From Lamellibrachia columna (taxonomy: Eukaryota > Annelida > Polychaeta > Sabellida > Siboglinidae), in NCBI GenBank assembly GCA_963662155.1, contig OY759268.1:53367957-53431956 (forward strand): a stretch of 64,000 nucleotides of DNA. Direction: 5' to 3'. The translations under genes and the position numbers were made by a program. The notes under the pieces were generated by a model that did not search any database, was not told where the DNA came from, and saw nothing but the letters and a program-made list of their open reading frames with translations. Each line of letters begins with the position of its first letter. Positions within the stretch are counted from its first letter, which is position 1. Positions 33,206 to 44,800 of the stretch are shown one piece after another.

Positions 33206-33501
33206 TATGTATGCATTCATGCCTGGAATTTCTTAGACACACGTTTACTACTTAAATACATTAATCAAAACAGTTCAGCAATTTCAACGGAAACCAACTG
33301 TGAATTGTACCGCTTGTAGATTGCGTCACATTGTAAATGTTGCTGTGTTGGTCAATGTGCATATGAAAATTACAATTAAATTATTAAATAAATGTTTATA
33401 AAACATAAATTTGACAGACTAATAAATCTTCCAGTGTATAACGCTACAGTTCATCTTCGAATGTGAAGGTTTACTGATGTGTCTGTTATTGACGTTCAGC
33501 G

Positions 33502-33608
<107 letters not shown>

Positions 33609-33614
33609 GAATAC

Positions 33615-34150
33615 CTTACAACAGGGACAAGAAGGAAGGAGAAACAATTGAAAGTTTTCACGCTGCTATCAGATCCCTGGCTAAAACGTGCAATTACTCT
33701 GATGCGTGCATCAATTCAATCCTCCGTTATCGTATTGTCATTGGAATAAGAGATGCCACAATACAAACTACACTACTGAAGGAACTGACCCTGACACTAT
33801 AAACGTGTGTGACAATCTGCAAGGCAGCAGACAATGCTATTGCACAAGGGCGACAACTAAGGCCAGAAACAGTGCACCGAGTCGTGACACAGGAAGAAAG
33901 ATAAAAGTAGTAGCGAGAAACCCATCGTGGACAGAGACTGTACATCTGCGGACGTTCGCACATCGTGAACAAAGCAGAATGTCCGGCCTGGGGCAAGACG
34001 TGCTCTCTGTGTAAGAGGAAGAATGTCCGGCCTGGGGCAAGACGTGCTCTCTGTGTAAGAGGAAGAATGTCCGGCCTGGGGCAAGACGTGCTCTCTGTGT
34101 AAGAGGAAGAATAATTTCGTGAAGAAATGTACCGCACAAGAGAAAGCACG
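33615..34150 (+). pseudogene. gypsy gag fragment with zinc knuckle
   Basis: '[20 protein letters not shown]' and '[18 protein letters not shown]' (to about 33780) are typical of the gag matrix/capsid end. They are followed by a knuckle region, 'CPAWGKTCSLCKRKNNFVKK'. A 51-bp segment (AATGTCCGGCCTGGGGCAAG...) is tandemly present three times at about 33978-34111. It duplicates half of the knuckle. Confidence 0.8.
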
Positions 34151-34279
34151 TAAAGTAAACACGTCCACCAGGTGGCAGCACCAGATGACTCAGACGATGC
34201 GTGGATACACACGCTGTCAAACGACAGTGAACGCAAACTTAAAATGTGGAACAACACAGAGGCTGCTCCACTAGGGATC

Positions 34280-35160
34280 TGCCATACAGTGGTAAAGAAT
34301 CCAAAGAACAAGAAAACGTACTCCATCGAATTCGTGGTTGTGAGTGACAACTACACACCGCTACTCGGGTACAAAACTGCAAAGAAGATGAAATTGATGA
34401 AGATCAATGAACAAAATATCGAGAAAGTCGCTACGGTTTCTCCCGTTGAGCAACATCCCGATACATTCGATGGCAAACTTGGGGCACTCCCAGGAAAAGT
34501 ACTTCTCCAAGTCGATGAGACGATTCATCCAACAGTCATGCCCACGAGACGTATACCTATCGCTGTTCGCCCAAAACTAAAGGCAGAACTGGATAGAATG
34601 ACAAAGTTAGGCGTAATCACAAAGGTGGAAGAGCCAACTCCATGGGTGAGCCAACTTGTTGTCGTAACAAAGAAGAATGGTGGGGTAAGAGTGTGCATTG
34701 ATCCTCGAGAGCTAAATAAAGCACTTCTTCGTGAGCACTATACTCTTCCGACTCTCGAAGATACGCTTCACGAACTTGTACAATCTCGCATGTTCACCAA
34801 AGCAGATCTGTCATCTGGCTACTGGCATGTGCAACTCGATCAAGAATCTAGCTGACGACCTTCCAGACATGTTGTGGTCGTTACAGATTCGTCCGTCTAC
34901 CATTTGGGACGTCTGTCTCATCGGAAATATTCCAGAAGAAACTCTTGGAGGCACTCGACGGTCTGCCAGGTGTGTGCATCGCAGATGATGTAATCATCCA
35001 TGACAAGGATCTCGAAGAACATAACCGCAACTTGATAGCTTTCATGGAAAGTTGCAGAGACAACGGCACCAAGTTGAACCGAGAAAAAACTACAACTACG
35101 CATGAGCGAAGTGACCTTCATGGGGCATCGCATAACAAAGGATGGATTGCAGTGTGACCC
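34280..35160 (+). pseudogene. gypsy reverse transcriptase, deleted
   Basis: 'FVVVSDNYTPLLGYKTAKKM' (after the protease), 'GVITKVEEPTPWVSQLVVV', 'CIDPRELNKALLREHYTLPT' and 'ADLSSGYWHVQLD' form the first RT half (34310-34850). A deletion and a frame change follow. 'DGLPGVCIADDVIIHDKD' (about 34957-35010) has CIADD in place of YVDD, so only the Asp pair remains. The block ends with 'KLNREKTTT', then 'EVTFMGHRITKDGLQCDPEK' in the next frame. Confidence 0.85.
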
Positions 35161-35770
35161 TGAAAAAGTCAAGGCTATCGCTAAAATGGCTGCACCAACG
35201 AATGTTGAAGAACTGCGTCTTTACGTCGGAATGGTTTACTACCTCGCCAAGTTTATGCCGCACATGACGGATGTTATCTTGAGGAATCTGACTAAACACG
35301 ACGTTACGTGGACGTGGTCAGATTCACAGCAAGACGCGTTTGAAACTGTCAGAGACAAATGCTAATCAACGCACCTGTACTTGCATTCTACGACCCTAAA
35401 AAGGAATTGAGACTCGAAAATGTTGCAAGCGAATTTGGGCTTGGATCAGCACTCTTCCAAGAAGGCAAGCCTGTGGCCTATGCAAGCAGAACAGAGACTG
35501 AAAAACTGTATGCGCAAATAGAAAAAGAAATGTTGGCCGTGAGCTTCGGATTGGAGAAGTTTCATCACTATACGTACGGGCGCCATGTCAGTGTTGTCAC
35601 CGATCACAAACCACTAGTCGCTATTGTGACGAAACCGTTATCAAAGGCCCCAAAACGTCTGCAAGCACTTCTACTGCGAATACAAGAGTACAACTATATG
35701 CTAACGTATAAGAGTGGAAAATCGATTCCAGTCGCAGATGATCTATCTCACTCACCTCTACCAGACACAC
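35102..35770 (+). pseudogene. gypsy RT thumb and RNase H
   Basis: It encodes 'GMVYYLAKFMPHMTDVI' and 'WTWSDSQQDAFETVRD', then after a frame change 'NAPVLAFYDPKKELRLE', 'ASEFGLGSALFQ', 'LAVSFGLEKFHHYTYGRHVS' and 'VVTDHKPLVAI'. The first RNase H Asp (family motif D-A-S-E-F-G-L-G) is replaced by Val here. The later TDHKPL Asp is kept. Confidence 0.85.
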
Positions 35771-36039
35771 CGTGCTCGGAACAGGTGTATGTTAACAATC
35801 TCTCGTTTCTACCCATCAAACGTGATCGACTGGATGAGATCCGTGTCGCGACTGAACGAGATGAAAGTCTGTCTTGTTTGAAGAACACCATCATGAAAGG
35901 ATGGCCGCCAAACAAAGAAGCAGTGCCAAACTCACTGACTCCTTACTTCAGCTATCGTGACGAACTAACCGTCCACAACGGAATAATTCTGCGCGACCAG
36001 AATCGTCATACCGGCTGCTACGCGACCAGACATCAAAGT

Positions 36040-36840
36040 GAAACTACACGCAGGTCACATGGGAATTAACTCATGTCTACGCAGAGCTAGATAATTGGTA
36101 TTCTGGCCTGGCATGTCGAGCAAAATTCGACAGTACATAGAGTCATGCGATACATGCGCCACTCACAGTGACAAACAAGCTGCTGAACCACTGTCCATGC
36201 ACGAAGTCCCTGGTCGTCCTTGGCAAAAGGTTGGCACAGATCTACTGTCATTTGAGGGAAGAAACTATCTGATCACAGTAGACTACTACAGTAACTTCTT
36301 TGAAATTGACTTTCTGAAGGAAACTTTATCTGAAGATGTTATCACGAAATTGAAACACCACTTCGCAAGACATGACCGGATACTGTAATCGGTGACGGAG
36401 GACCTCAATACACTTCTCACAAATTCAAGATGTTCAGTAAAAAGTGGGGATTTAGCCATGATATGTCAAGTCCTGGTAACAGCAAAGCGAATGGTGCTGC
36501 AGAAGCTGCCGTCAAGATAGCGAAACGACTGCTAAGAAAATGCAGAACTGCACATGACGACCCATACTTTGGTCTACTCAACCTGAGAAACACACCAACA
36601 GAAGGTCTCAAAACCAGTCCAGCACAACGACTCATGGGACGCAGAACGAAGACTCTTGTTCCCACGACATCTTATATTCTGAAACCATCAAGTGGCTACT
36701 CCACAGATGAAAGAGAACGAATGGAAGACAAACAAGCAAGAGTCGGTGAACGGTGTAGCAACAGGCGAATGCTGAGACCATTGCAACCAGGCAAAACCGT
36801 AAGAATTAAGCCAATCCAGGCTGGGAGACGAGAGTGAGAA
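36040..36840 (+). pseudogene. gypsy integrase
   Basis: 'ESCDTCATHSDKQAAEPL' is the Cys pair of the HHCC zinc domain. 'GTDLLSFEGRNYLITVDYYS' holds the first core Asp. After a stop and frameshift near 36388 come 'FSKKWGFSHDMSSPGNSKAN' and 'GAAEAAVKIAKRLL'. The last core Glu lies here. 'SPAQRLMGRRTKTLVP' is the usual C-terminal GPY-like end. A further tail frame runs to 37128. Confidence 0.85.
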
Positions 36841-37136
36841 CAAGCAACTATGACTAAACGGCTATTGAGACGGTCCTACGAAGTGACAACGTATGATGGA
36901 CGTAAATATCGCCGAAACCGACAGTTTCTGCGAGAGTCCCCGAGACCCAGAGAAATAAACGTTCAACGGTCTCCACTTCGACCATCACAGCCACGCACAT
37001 TTCCAGACGAGACAGTCTGCATTACTCCAACGAAGAGCCTTGACAAGGCACAATCACCCGTGAAAGAGTCAACAGACATCACACGACCCCCCTCGTCGCC
37101 GAACGTAAAACAACAATACATGACGTAAACCGGAAG

Positions 37137-37295
37137 GGCTGGTGAAACCTGTTAGAAAGCTGAAGTTGTGAAACCTGTTAGAAAGCTGAAGTTGTGAAAC
37201 CTGTTAGAAAGCTGAAGTTGTGAAACGTGTTAGAAAGTTGAACTTGTAGAACATGTTACAAAGCTGAACCTGTGGAACATGTTAGAAAGCTGTGA
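37137..37295. repeat. 26-bp tandem repeat, ~6 decaying copies
   Basis: Units of GAAACCTGTTAGAAAGCTGA plus AGTTGT are perfect for the first three copies. They become diverged further right. Confidence 0.9.
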
Positions 37296-37639
37296 AACAT
37301 CGTACACATCTCACAGACAAATAAGCTTTTAAGATCTTTGTGTGGACATTTAATTTGGTGACATTTAAACAAATGAAGCACGCTTATACAGACGTTCTAT
37401 AGTTGACTAATGCTTGTCACTATGTTCATTTAATTTGCGCATCTATAATTTATACAAAATACTATACTAAAATATATGTAATTTGTATGCCTCTCCATAA
37501 GTGGAAGGATGTTGCGTTATAATGTTATTACAACTCGCTAGATGACGCCACGCTAGTTGTTTTATCAGACTGGGTTGGCTGTTAAAGCTTCTGTTCACGC
37601 TACACTTCAAGTTGTTATTCTTGAGTTATACTTCGTCAA

Positions 37640-40600
37640 TACCTACGTAAGACACGTAACAATGTCGAATTTCGTCACACTTCAAATTAATTTTCTGAAA
37701 AAGCTAACCTACCTAGTTTCCTCTACGACATACTGGCTCGTTTGTGTAACGGTTGATGTAGTTTTTTTGTGAAATCATCGGACAAACTGTTAAATTATTT
37801 GATATTTGAGCAAACATAAATTGAAGTGAAAATGGAAAACTCACGAACCTGAGTGTTTCAGTACTTCGTGCAATCTCATGTATCACTGTTTATGTTGTCG
37901 ACTGTCGTTACTCTCGCGAAATACAAGATCCACACATTCAGTGGGTTGAAGGCTAAAGATCGGCTCCGTTCAGATGTTGCGATCAGATCTAACGATCAAT
38001 CAATTCTTTCGACGATTGGAAATAAAAATACGCACTTTTTATTATATCGAATGCAAGTGTTACTTAAACTAATCTACCACTAAATAGTTGGACATCAACG
38101 AACCGGATTGGCGATTGGCTAAATCAATTGAGGATGGATTCTTAAAGGCGATCCGCGGAACCAGATACGACGAGCACACGCCGGGTGACACAGCCATTAT
38201 GACGAGTCAACAGTTGCCGTTTGGCCGAAGCGACATTAATGCCATTAAACGTATTGAATAATTAATTTGTCATTTATCGCCTTAGCTATAGTCACGGAAT
38301 CTTGCGTGTCTCGGACGGAATTTTGGTAACTCGTAAAAGAGGCAAACAATGACCTGCCCTTTGGTGATGATGTTAATCAACATTAGGCCACTGCTGGAAA
38401 TGTTAAATTGTTGAAAGATAACGCAAACAAGCGGTAATTGTAGTGATCCACGTAATGCCAAATTAATCATGTGTGTAGCACACACTATAAATGATGACTT
38501 GTTGTGCCACCTTGCCATAATAGCTTACAGGGAAAATGTTACATTAACAAAAGGTTACGTCGATGTGTTGACTAAATAGAGTAATACAATATAATAATAC
38601 AAGTATTATTTCGTAGAAGATGACCAACTACCTAATGTGCCTTTAAAGGACCCTCCTCAATACGATTTTTTGCTCGTTTCATTATTTTTATTATTTAAAA
38701 AAAACGATATGTTATACATTTTAATACATTCAGTGTCGCTGATGTCATTATTGCAGTATTTGTAAACATTCGTTCGGGTAACCAATCCAGAAAGCATCAG
38801 GCCCTGATCCATCGGAGGCAGGACAGGGAAAGTCTCTGCACTATCCCGTACTGCATCGCAGGAGTCCCCTTGCATATGTGGCCATTTGACATGCGCATAT
38901 GAAGGAATGACTTTCCGTCAGATAATTCACTTGACGTACATTTGTAAACTTTTATGTGGTGAGTTTACGTGTGTTATTGCACTGTGAAATATGTTGCAAA
39001 CATACATTAACTATAGCCTAGTTTACAGGTCCATGTGTGCGTTAAATGATGGATATGCCTGAAATTGCTTAGACACACGTGTATTAAATACATCAATCAA
39101 ACCAATTTAAAGAGAAAACAACTGTACATTTTACCGCTTGTAGTTTGCGTACAACTGTAAGTGTTGCTGTGTTGCTCAATGTGCATGTGGAAAATACAAT
39201 TAAACTTATTAATTGGAAAATGGAAAACTCACGAACTTGGATGTTTCAGTGTTTGGTGCAACGTCATGTATCACTGTTTATGTTGTCGAATGTCGTTGCT
39301 TTCGCTAAAGACATGACATGATCGATACGTTCATTGGGTTGAAAGATTTGAAATAAAAATACGATTTTTCTTCGTCTCATTACAAATTCATTTTGCGAAA
39401 ATTCAAACCTACCCAGCATCCACTACGACATGCTAGCTTGTTTCTGCAACTTTCGTATGTAGTTTTTGTGAACTGGTCATCCAGAATTTAATTAATTGAA
39501 AATGAAAACGCACTTGGTGAAATTTCGTAACTGTGTCATGTGATCGGCGAGAGGATGGAAGTCACGCCCATGGTCAGCCTTGACCACACAAAGTATTTTC
39601 CGTTTCTCGATATCTACTATTTTAGCCTTACCAGATCTAACAAACAAAAGTCAATTATTTCGATAATTTAAAAAAATACGCACTTTATTCTTAAACCGAC
39701 GGCGGATTTTACTTAAGCTATTCACACACTACATATTAGGACATCAACGAACCGGTTTCGCGATAGGCTAAATCAGTTTTATATGTAACGCAGTGTGATC
39801 ACTTTATTTATTTATGTAGTTGTTGTTAAATCATCAGACAAACTATTAAATTATTTGATGTTTGACCAAACATCAATGGAAGTGAAAGTGGAAAACTCAC
39901 GAACCTGAACCTTCAATACTTGGAGCAATCTCATGTATCATTGTTTATTTTGTCAACTGTCGCTGCTCTCACAAAAGACGTATGATCGACAAGTTCAACG
40001 GGTCGAAGGCTAAAGGTCGGCTCTGTATTGACTTTGTAAGTCACCAGATCTAACGATCAGTCAATTCTTTCGACGATTTGAAATAAAAATACGCACTTTT
40101 TTGATGCGACGAGCAGACGGCCGATGACAAAGCCATTATAATGAGTCAACAACTGTCGTTTGGGCGAAGCGACATTAATGCAATTAAACCCCTTGAAACA
40201 TTAATTTGTCAATTATCGCCTTAACATAGTCACGGAACCGTGCGTGGCTCGGACGGAACTTCGGTAACTCGACAAAAAGTTAAACAATGACGCGCCCTTT
40301 GGTGACGATGTCAATCAACTTTAGGCCGCTGCCGGAAATGTCAAGTCGTTGAAAGACTACACAAACAAGCGGTAGTTGTAGTGATCCACTTATTCCAAAT
40401 TAATCATGTTTGTAGCACACACTCTACACCATGACTTCGTGTGCCACCTTGTAGCACACACTCTACACCATGACTTCGTGTGTCACCTTGTAGCACACAC
40501 TCTACACCATGACTTCGTGTGCCACCTTGTAGCACTCACTCTACACCATGACTTCGTGTGCCACCTTGTAGCACTCACTCTACACCATGACTTCGTGTGC

Positions 40601-42240
40601 CACCTTGTAGCACTCACTCTACACCATGACTTCGTGTGCCACCTTGTAGCACTCACTCTACACCATGACTTCGTGTGCCACCTTGTAGCACACACTCTAC
40701 ACCATGACTTCGTGTGCCACCTTGTAGCACACACTCTACACCATGACTTCGTGTGCCACCTTGTAGCACACACTCTACACCATGACTTCGTGTGCCACCT
40801 TGTAGCACTCACTCTACACCATGACTTTAAGTGCCACCTTGTAGCACTCACTCTACACCATGACTTCGTGTGCCACCTTGTAGCACTCACTCTACACCAT
40901 GACTTCGTGTGCCACCTTGTAGCACACACTCTACACCATGACTTCGTGTGCCACCTTGTAGCACACACTCTACACCATGACTTCGTGTGCCACCTTGTAG
41001 CACTCACTCTACACCATGACTTCGTGTGCCACCTTGTAGCACTCACTCTACACCATGACTTCGTGTGCCACCTTGTAGCACACACTCTACACCATGACTT
41101 CGTGTGCCACCTTGTAGCACACACTCTACACCATGACTTCGTGTGCCACCTTGTAGCACTCACTCTACACCATGACTTCGTGTGCCACCTTGTAGCACAC
41201 ACTCTACACCATGACTTCGTGTGCCACCTTGTAGCACACACTCTACACCATGACTTCGTGTGCCACCTTGTAGCACACACTCTACACCATGACTTTGTGT
41301 GCCACCTTGTAGCACTCACTCTACACCATGACTTCGTGTGCCACCTTGTAGCACTCATTCTACACCATGACTTTAAGTGCCACTTTGCCATAATTGCTTG
41401 CATTGAAAATGTCACTTTGACAAAAGGTTACGTCGATATATTCATTAAGTAGAATAATACAATATAATAGTACAAATATTAGTTAAACAATGAAGTGACC
41501 TCTGGTGACGATGGTAATCAACATTAGGCCGCTGCTGGAAATATCAAGTCGTTGAAAGACTACATGATCCACGTAATGCCAAATTAATCAAGTGTGTAGC
41601 ACAACAAATAAACGATGATTTTGTATTACGTCGATATATTCACCAAATTCAGTAATACAACATAATAGAACAAGTATTATTTCACAGAAGATGACCAACT
41701 ACGTAATGTGCCTTTAGAGGTTCCTCCACAATTCGACTTTTTGCTCGTCTCATTTCAAATTCATTTTGCGAAAATTAAAGCGTACCTAATATCCACTATG
41801 ACATGCTAGCTCGTTTGTGCAACTTTTTTATATAGTTTTTTGTGAACCCTTGAGACAAACTATTACATTGTTTAATGCTTGACCCCAAATTTACTGAAGT
41901 GAAAATGGAAACGCCCTTGGTGAAATTTCGTAACTGTGTCATGTGATCGGAGAGAGGATGGAAGTCACGCCCATGATCAGCCTTGAACCCACACTGTATT
42001 TACCGTATCTGGATATCCATTATTTTGAGCCTTACCAGTTCTAACGGATAAAGTCAGTTATTTCGATGATTTGAGAGAGATACGCACTTTTTTATTAAAC
42101 CGGCTGCATATACTACTTAAGCTATTCGCATACTACATATTAAGATATCAACGAACTGGATTCGTGACAGGTTAAATCAGTTGATGATGGAGTTTTAAAT
42201 GTAAAGCAATGTGATCACAGGATACAACGTGGTATATAAG
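37640..42240 (+). repeat. Cluster of an unclassified ~1-2 kb interspersed repeat family
   Basis: Three or four diverged head-to-tail copies share ordered landmarks. These are TTCATTTTGCGAAAATT with GACATGCTAGCTCGTTT, ATCATCGGACAAACT, a GATGTTTG-AC-CAAACATC palindrome, GAAAACTCACGAACCTGA, 'AAATAAAAATACGCACTTTT', 'CGGAACTTCGGTAACTCG', 'AACATTAGGCCGCTGCTGG' and 'TTACGTCGATATATTCA'. Other copies are at 13810-13990 and 48090-48540 (both minus) and weakly at 28510-28800. No coding capacity or clear terminal repeats were recognised. It is likely a non-autonomous transposon family. Confidence 0.75.
40413..41387. repeat. 39-bp minisatellite, exactly 25 units
   Basis: The array spans 975 bp, which is 25 x 39 with no net length change. 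The unit is TAGCACACACTCTACACCAT followed by GACTTCGTGTGCCACCTTG, with CACACT/CACTCACT variants. Long open frames on both strands (348 and 310 codons) result from the multiple-of-three period. The related copy at about 38472-38515 has this segment only once. Confidence 0.95.
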
Positions 42241-42245
42241 GCTAA

Positions 42246-42339
42246 GCACTCACTCACTCACTCACTCACTCACTCACTCACTCACTCACTCACTCACTCA
42301 CTCACTCACTCACTCACTCAGTCAGTCAGTCAGTCAGTC
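42246..42339. repeat. (CACT)n then (CAGT)n tetranucleotide array
   Basis: On the minus strand this is (ACTG)n followed by (AGTG)n directly after the 3' end of the RTE-like LINE, so it is probably the element's own tail repeat. Confidence 0.9.
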
Positions 42340-43590
42340 AATACTCTTCGTGCCAGGTTGCACAGATAGCTTGAACAGGTGAGCGCCATTGCTGTCGGTC
42401 TGCAGCCCGTTTGGTGATGGTGTCCCACGTTAGGCCGCATTCTTTAATCTCCTTTCCCACTGTTCATCTCCATGTTCCTTCTGCCATCCGCTGTTCAGCG
42501 TAAGGCTCTCTTGGGCAGTGCGCCAGGTGACATTCGGCACACGTGCCCAAGCCATCTCCATCTTCTCCTCTTAATTTATGTGGCCTAGGATGTTGCGTCT
42601 GTTATACGGAGCACCTCTTCATTGGTGATGGTGTTGGGCCAAAATACTCTTACGATCTTCCTAGACACCTGTTTTGGAAGGTCTCAAGCTTGTGTGCTAG
42701 CTTGGCTGTCAGTTTCCAGCACTCGAAGCCGTAGAGAAGTACACTGATAACATTACTGTTGCACAGTCTCAGTTTTGATTTCAATTTCAATTGCCAGGAT
42801 TTCCAGATGGACTTCAGCATAGCGAAATCTGGCTAGCCTTTCTGATTTTATCCATGGCATATTTTGCTGAATCTTCATCTGTTGTGATTTTCTTCCCATG
42901 TATACAAAGTCCTGAACCTCTTCCAAGGCATCACTGTTGATTACGGTAATGGAGTCGTCTGTCTTCTAGTTGTACCTCGTCAGTTTGATTTTTGCTGTGT
43001 TGAGTCTTAGCCCGATCTGTGGTGCTGTTGTTGTGAGTTTGTCCATCCTTTCTTGCATGTCCTTGTGCCTGCTGGACAGCAGTCCGATATCATCTGCATA
43101 GTCCAATCTTCCATGATTTAGGTAAGTGTTCATCTGCTGCACTTATTTTCTTTTGTATTGATTAATGTCATCAGCCAGTCAATGGCGAGGAACAACAGAA
43201 CTGGTGAGAGAATGCATCCCTGTTTTACTCCGGATTTGGTGCTGAAGCTGCGCGTCAGATGGTTGTTACAGGCGACTTGTGGGATCCCGTAGTGACGAGG
43301 TATTCTCCACAAGGATTCTCTAAGGCCTTTTCAAAGTCAATGAAGGAAATGTAGATCGTACTGTTCCATTCCGTGCTTTGTTCCAAAATCTGCCGTAACG
43401 TGAAAATGTCGTCGATGCAAGACTTGCCTCTTCTGAAACCAGCTTGTTCCTGAGCATACGGCGCCTGAAAGCCTTACATGGCACGGGATACTTTCGGCCC
43501 GTAATACAGGGTTCGGTAGAAATTGACAGGTAGCAGCTTTGAGTGCGGTTTTCTAAAAACAAATAAAGGAGATATGTTATTTTCACGAAT
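42340..43590 (-). pseudogene. RTE-like LINE, RT and C-terminal region
   Basis: Read on the minus strand, from right to left: 'LKRP' and 'NKARNGTVRSTFPSL' (RT motif with damaged Asp), 'YGIPQVACNNHLTRSFSTKS' and 'GVKQGCILSPVLLFLAIDWL' (RT motif GVRQGCxLSPLLF). Then, after several frame changes, come an ADDI-like region (about 43100-43075), 'SVLLYGFECWKLTAKL' (about 42760-42700) and 'CLGRS..YF', and the end 'RQQWRSPVQAICATWHEEY' near 42345. The GVxQGC box, L(L)YGxExW and the WRR...DRxxWRxxVxALC ending are RTE/BovB-type. It has many lesions and is inactive. Confidence 0.8.
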
Positions 43591-43724
43591 TTCGCAAAAC
43601 ATGCGTGTTATTTAAGGTTAAATGTGCCGAGAAAGTTTAGAGAAATTTGTTGGAAACATTTTACAAGAATCAAATGAAACGTTATAATGGAAAATCAATG
43701 GTGGTCTCATCCCAGTCAACGTTG

Positions 43725-43838
43725 TGCGCGTTGCTCGTACATAGGTGGACTACCGTGTACAACATGACACTCCTGGGTTTTCGTTGCTCGTACATAGGTG
43801 GACTACCATGTACAACATGACACTCCTGTGTTTTCGAG
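43725..43838. repeat. 57-bp direct duplication
   Basis: GTTGCTCGTACATAGGTGGA begins two adjacent copies (starts about 43730 and 43787) with two or three differences. Confidence 0.9.
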
Positions 43839-44089
43839 GGTTTAATTAAACAAAATGTCACATATGTGAAAGCCACCAAATAATTCATCAAACTATTTAT
43901 AAATACGCATAGAACATAAACACCTTTTGTTGCTGTAGAACTGGCCGTCATATGAAAACATGTAAGAACGGATGTCGTTGAAATGATGACCGAGCAATGT
44001 TTCTGTGCAAGTCGGATAAATAATAGATTTACCGGAACTCATCGTATTCGTGTCTTGTTGTGAGACACGCACAAGAACTAACCGTGAGA

Positions 44090-44800
44090 CGCATTACTTA
44101 CACACTGGGAGATTCAATGCTCGAAAAAACTTACAACCAATTATACCTTGGAGTGTGTATCACCAAAGACCTCACCTGGAATAATCACATCCATTAGATA
44201 ACAGCCTCAGCAAACCGTACTCTTGCGTTTGTTAGACACAACCTGTACACATGCCATCAAAACATCAAAACAATTGCCTACACATCCCTTGTCCTTCCGT
44301 TTTTGGAATGCTCTTCATCCGTATGGGAACCCTACACGCAATTTCTCATTTACAAAATAACGAAGGTGTAAAGAAGGGCGGCACGCTTTTTTTACGATGA
44401 CTACACAACCGGCGAAACGGGGGGCGGGAGGTTAGAAAGAATGGAGAATTTACTTTGGGAACAGCCAACCACCAGAAGAACAATCAGACGTATCACCATA
44501 TTCAATACAGCCATCAACGGTCATTTGTACTTGCCAGTCGGACATCTACTGCTTGTACAACGTCAATCACGGCATCTATATAGCAAAGCCTTAAATACCA
44601 TCCACACCAGAAAGAAATGTTACAAGTATTTCTCCTATTTATCCAGGATAGTAAAATAGTGGAACTCACTACCAGACACAATAGCCAGCATCACTCCAAC
44701 AATTAAAGCAAGTTCTAACCCACTCAGATCCAACCAGACACGGCTAAGTAGCAATCATTCCATGCGTATATAACCCTGACAATTTGACTGCACAGTTTTG
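44090..44800 (+). pseudogene. LINE ORF2 C-terminal fragment (CR1/L2-type)
   Basis: It encodes 'MLEKTYNQLYLGVCITKDLT', 'ANRTLAFVRHNLYTCHQNIK' and 'IAYTSLVLPFLECSSSVWEP', then 'RRAARFFYDDYTTGE' and 'SYLSRIVK'. These match the region downstream of the FADD box in CR1/L2-like LINEs (YLGVxIxxDLxWxxHI...ANxxLGFLRRNL...YxxLVRPxLEYxxxVWxP...QRRAARF). At least three stops or shifts are visible, with no catalytic motif. Confidence 0.8.

Noticed and set aside
40406..41452. 348- and 310-codon frames over the 39-bp array
   Set aside because: The related copies at 38.4 and 48.3 kb show a non-coding repeat with this segment once. The open frames come from the period of 39.
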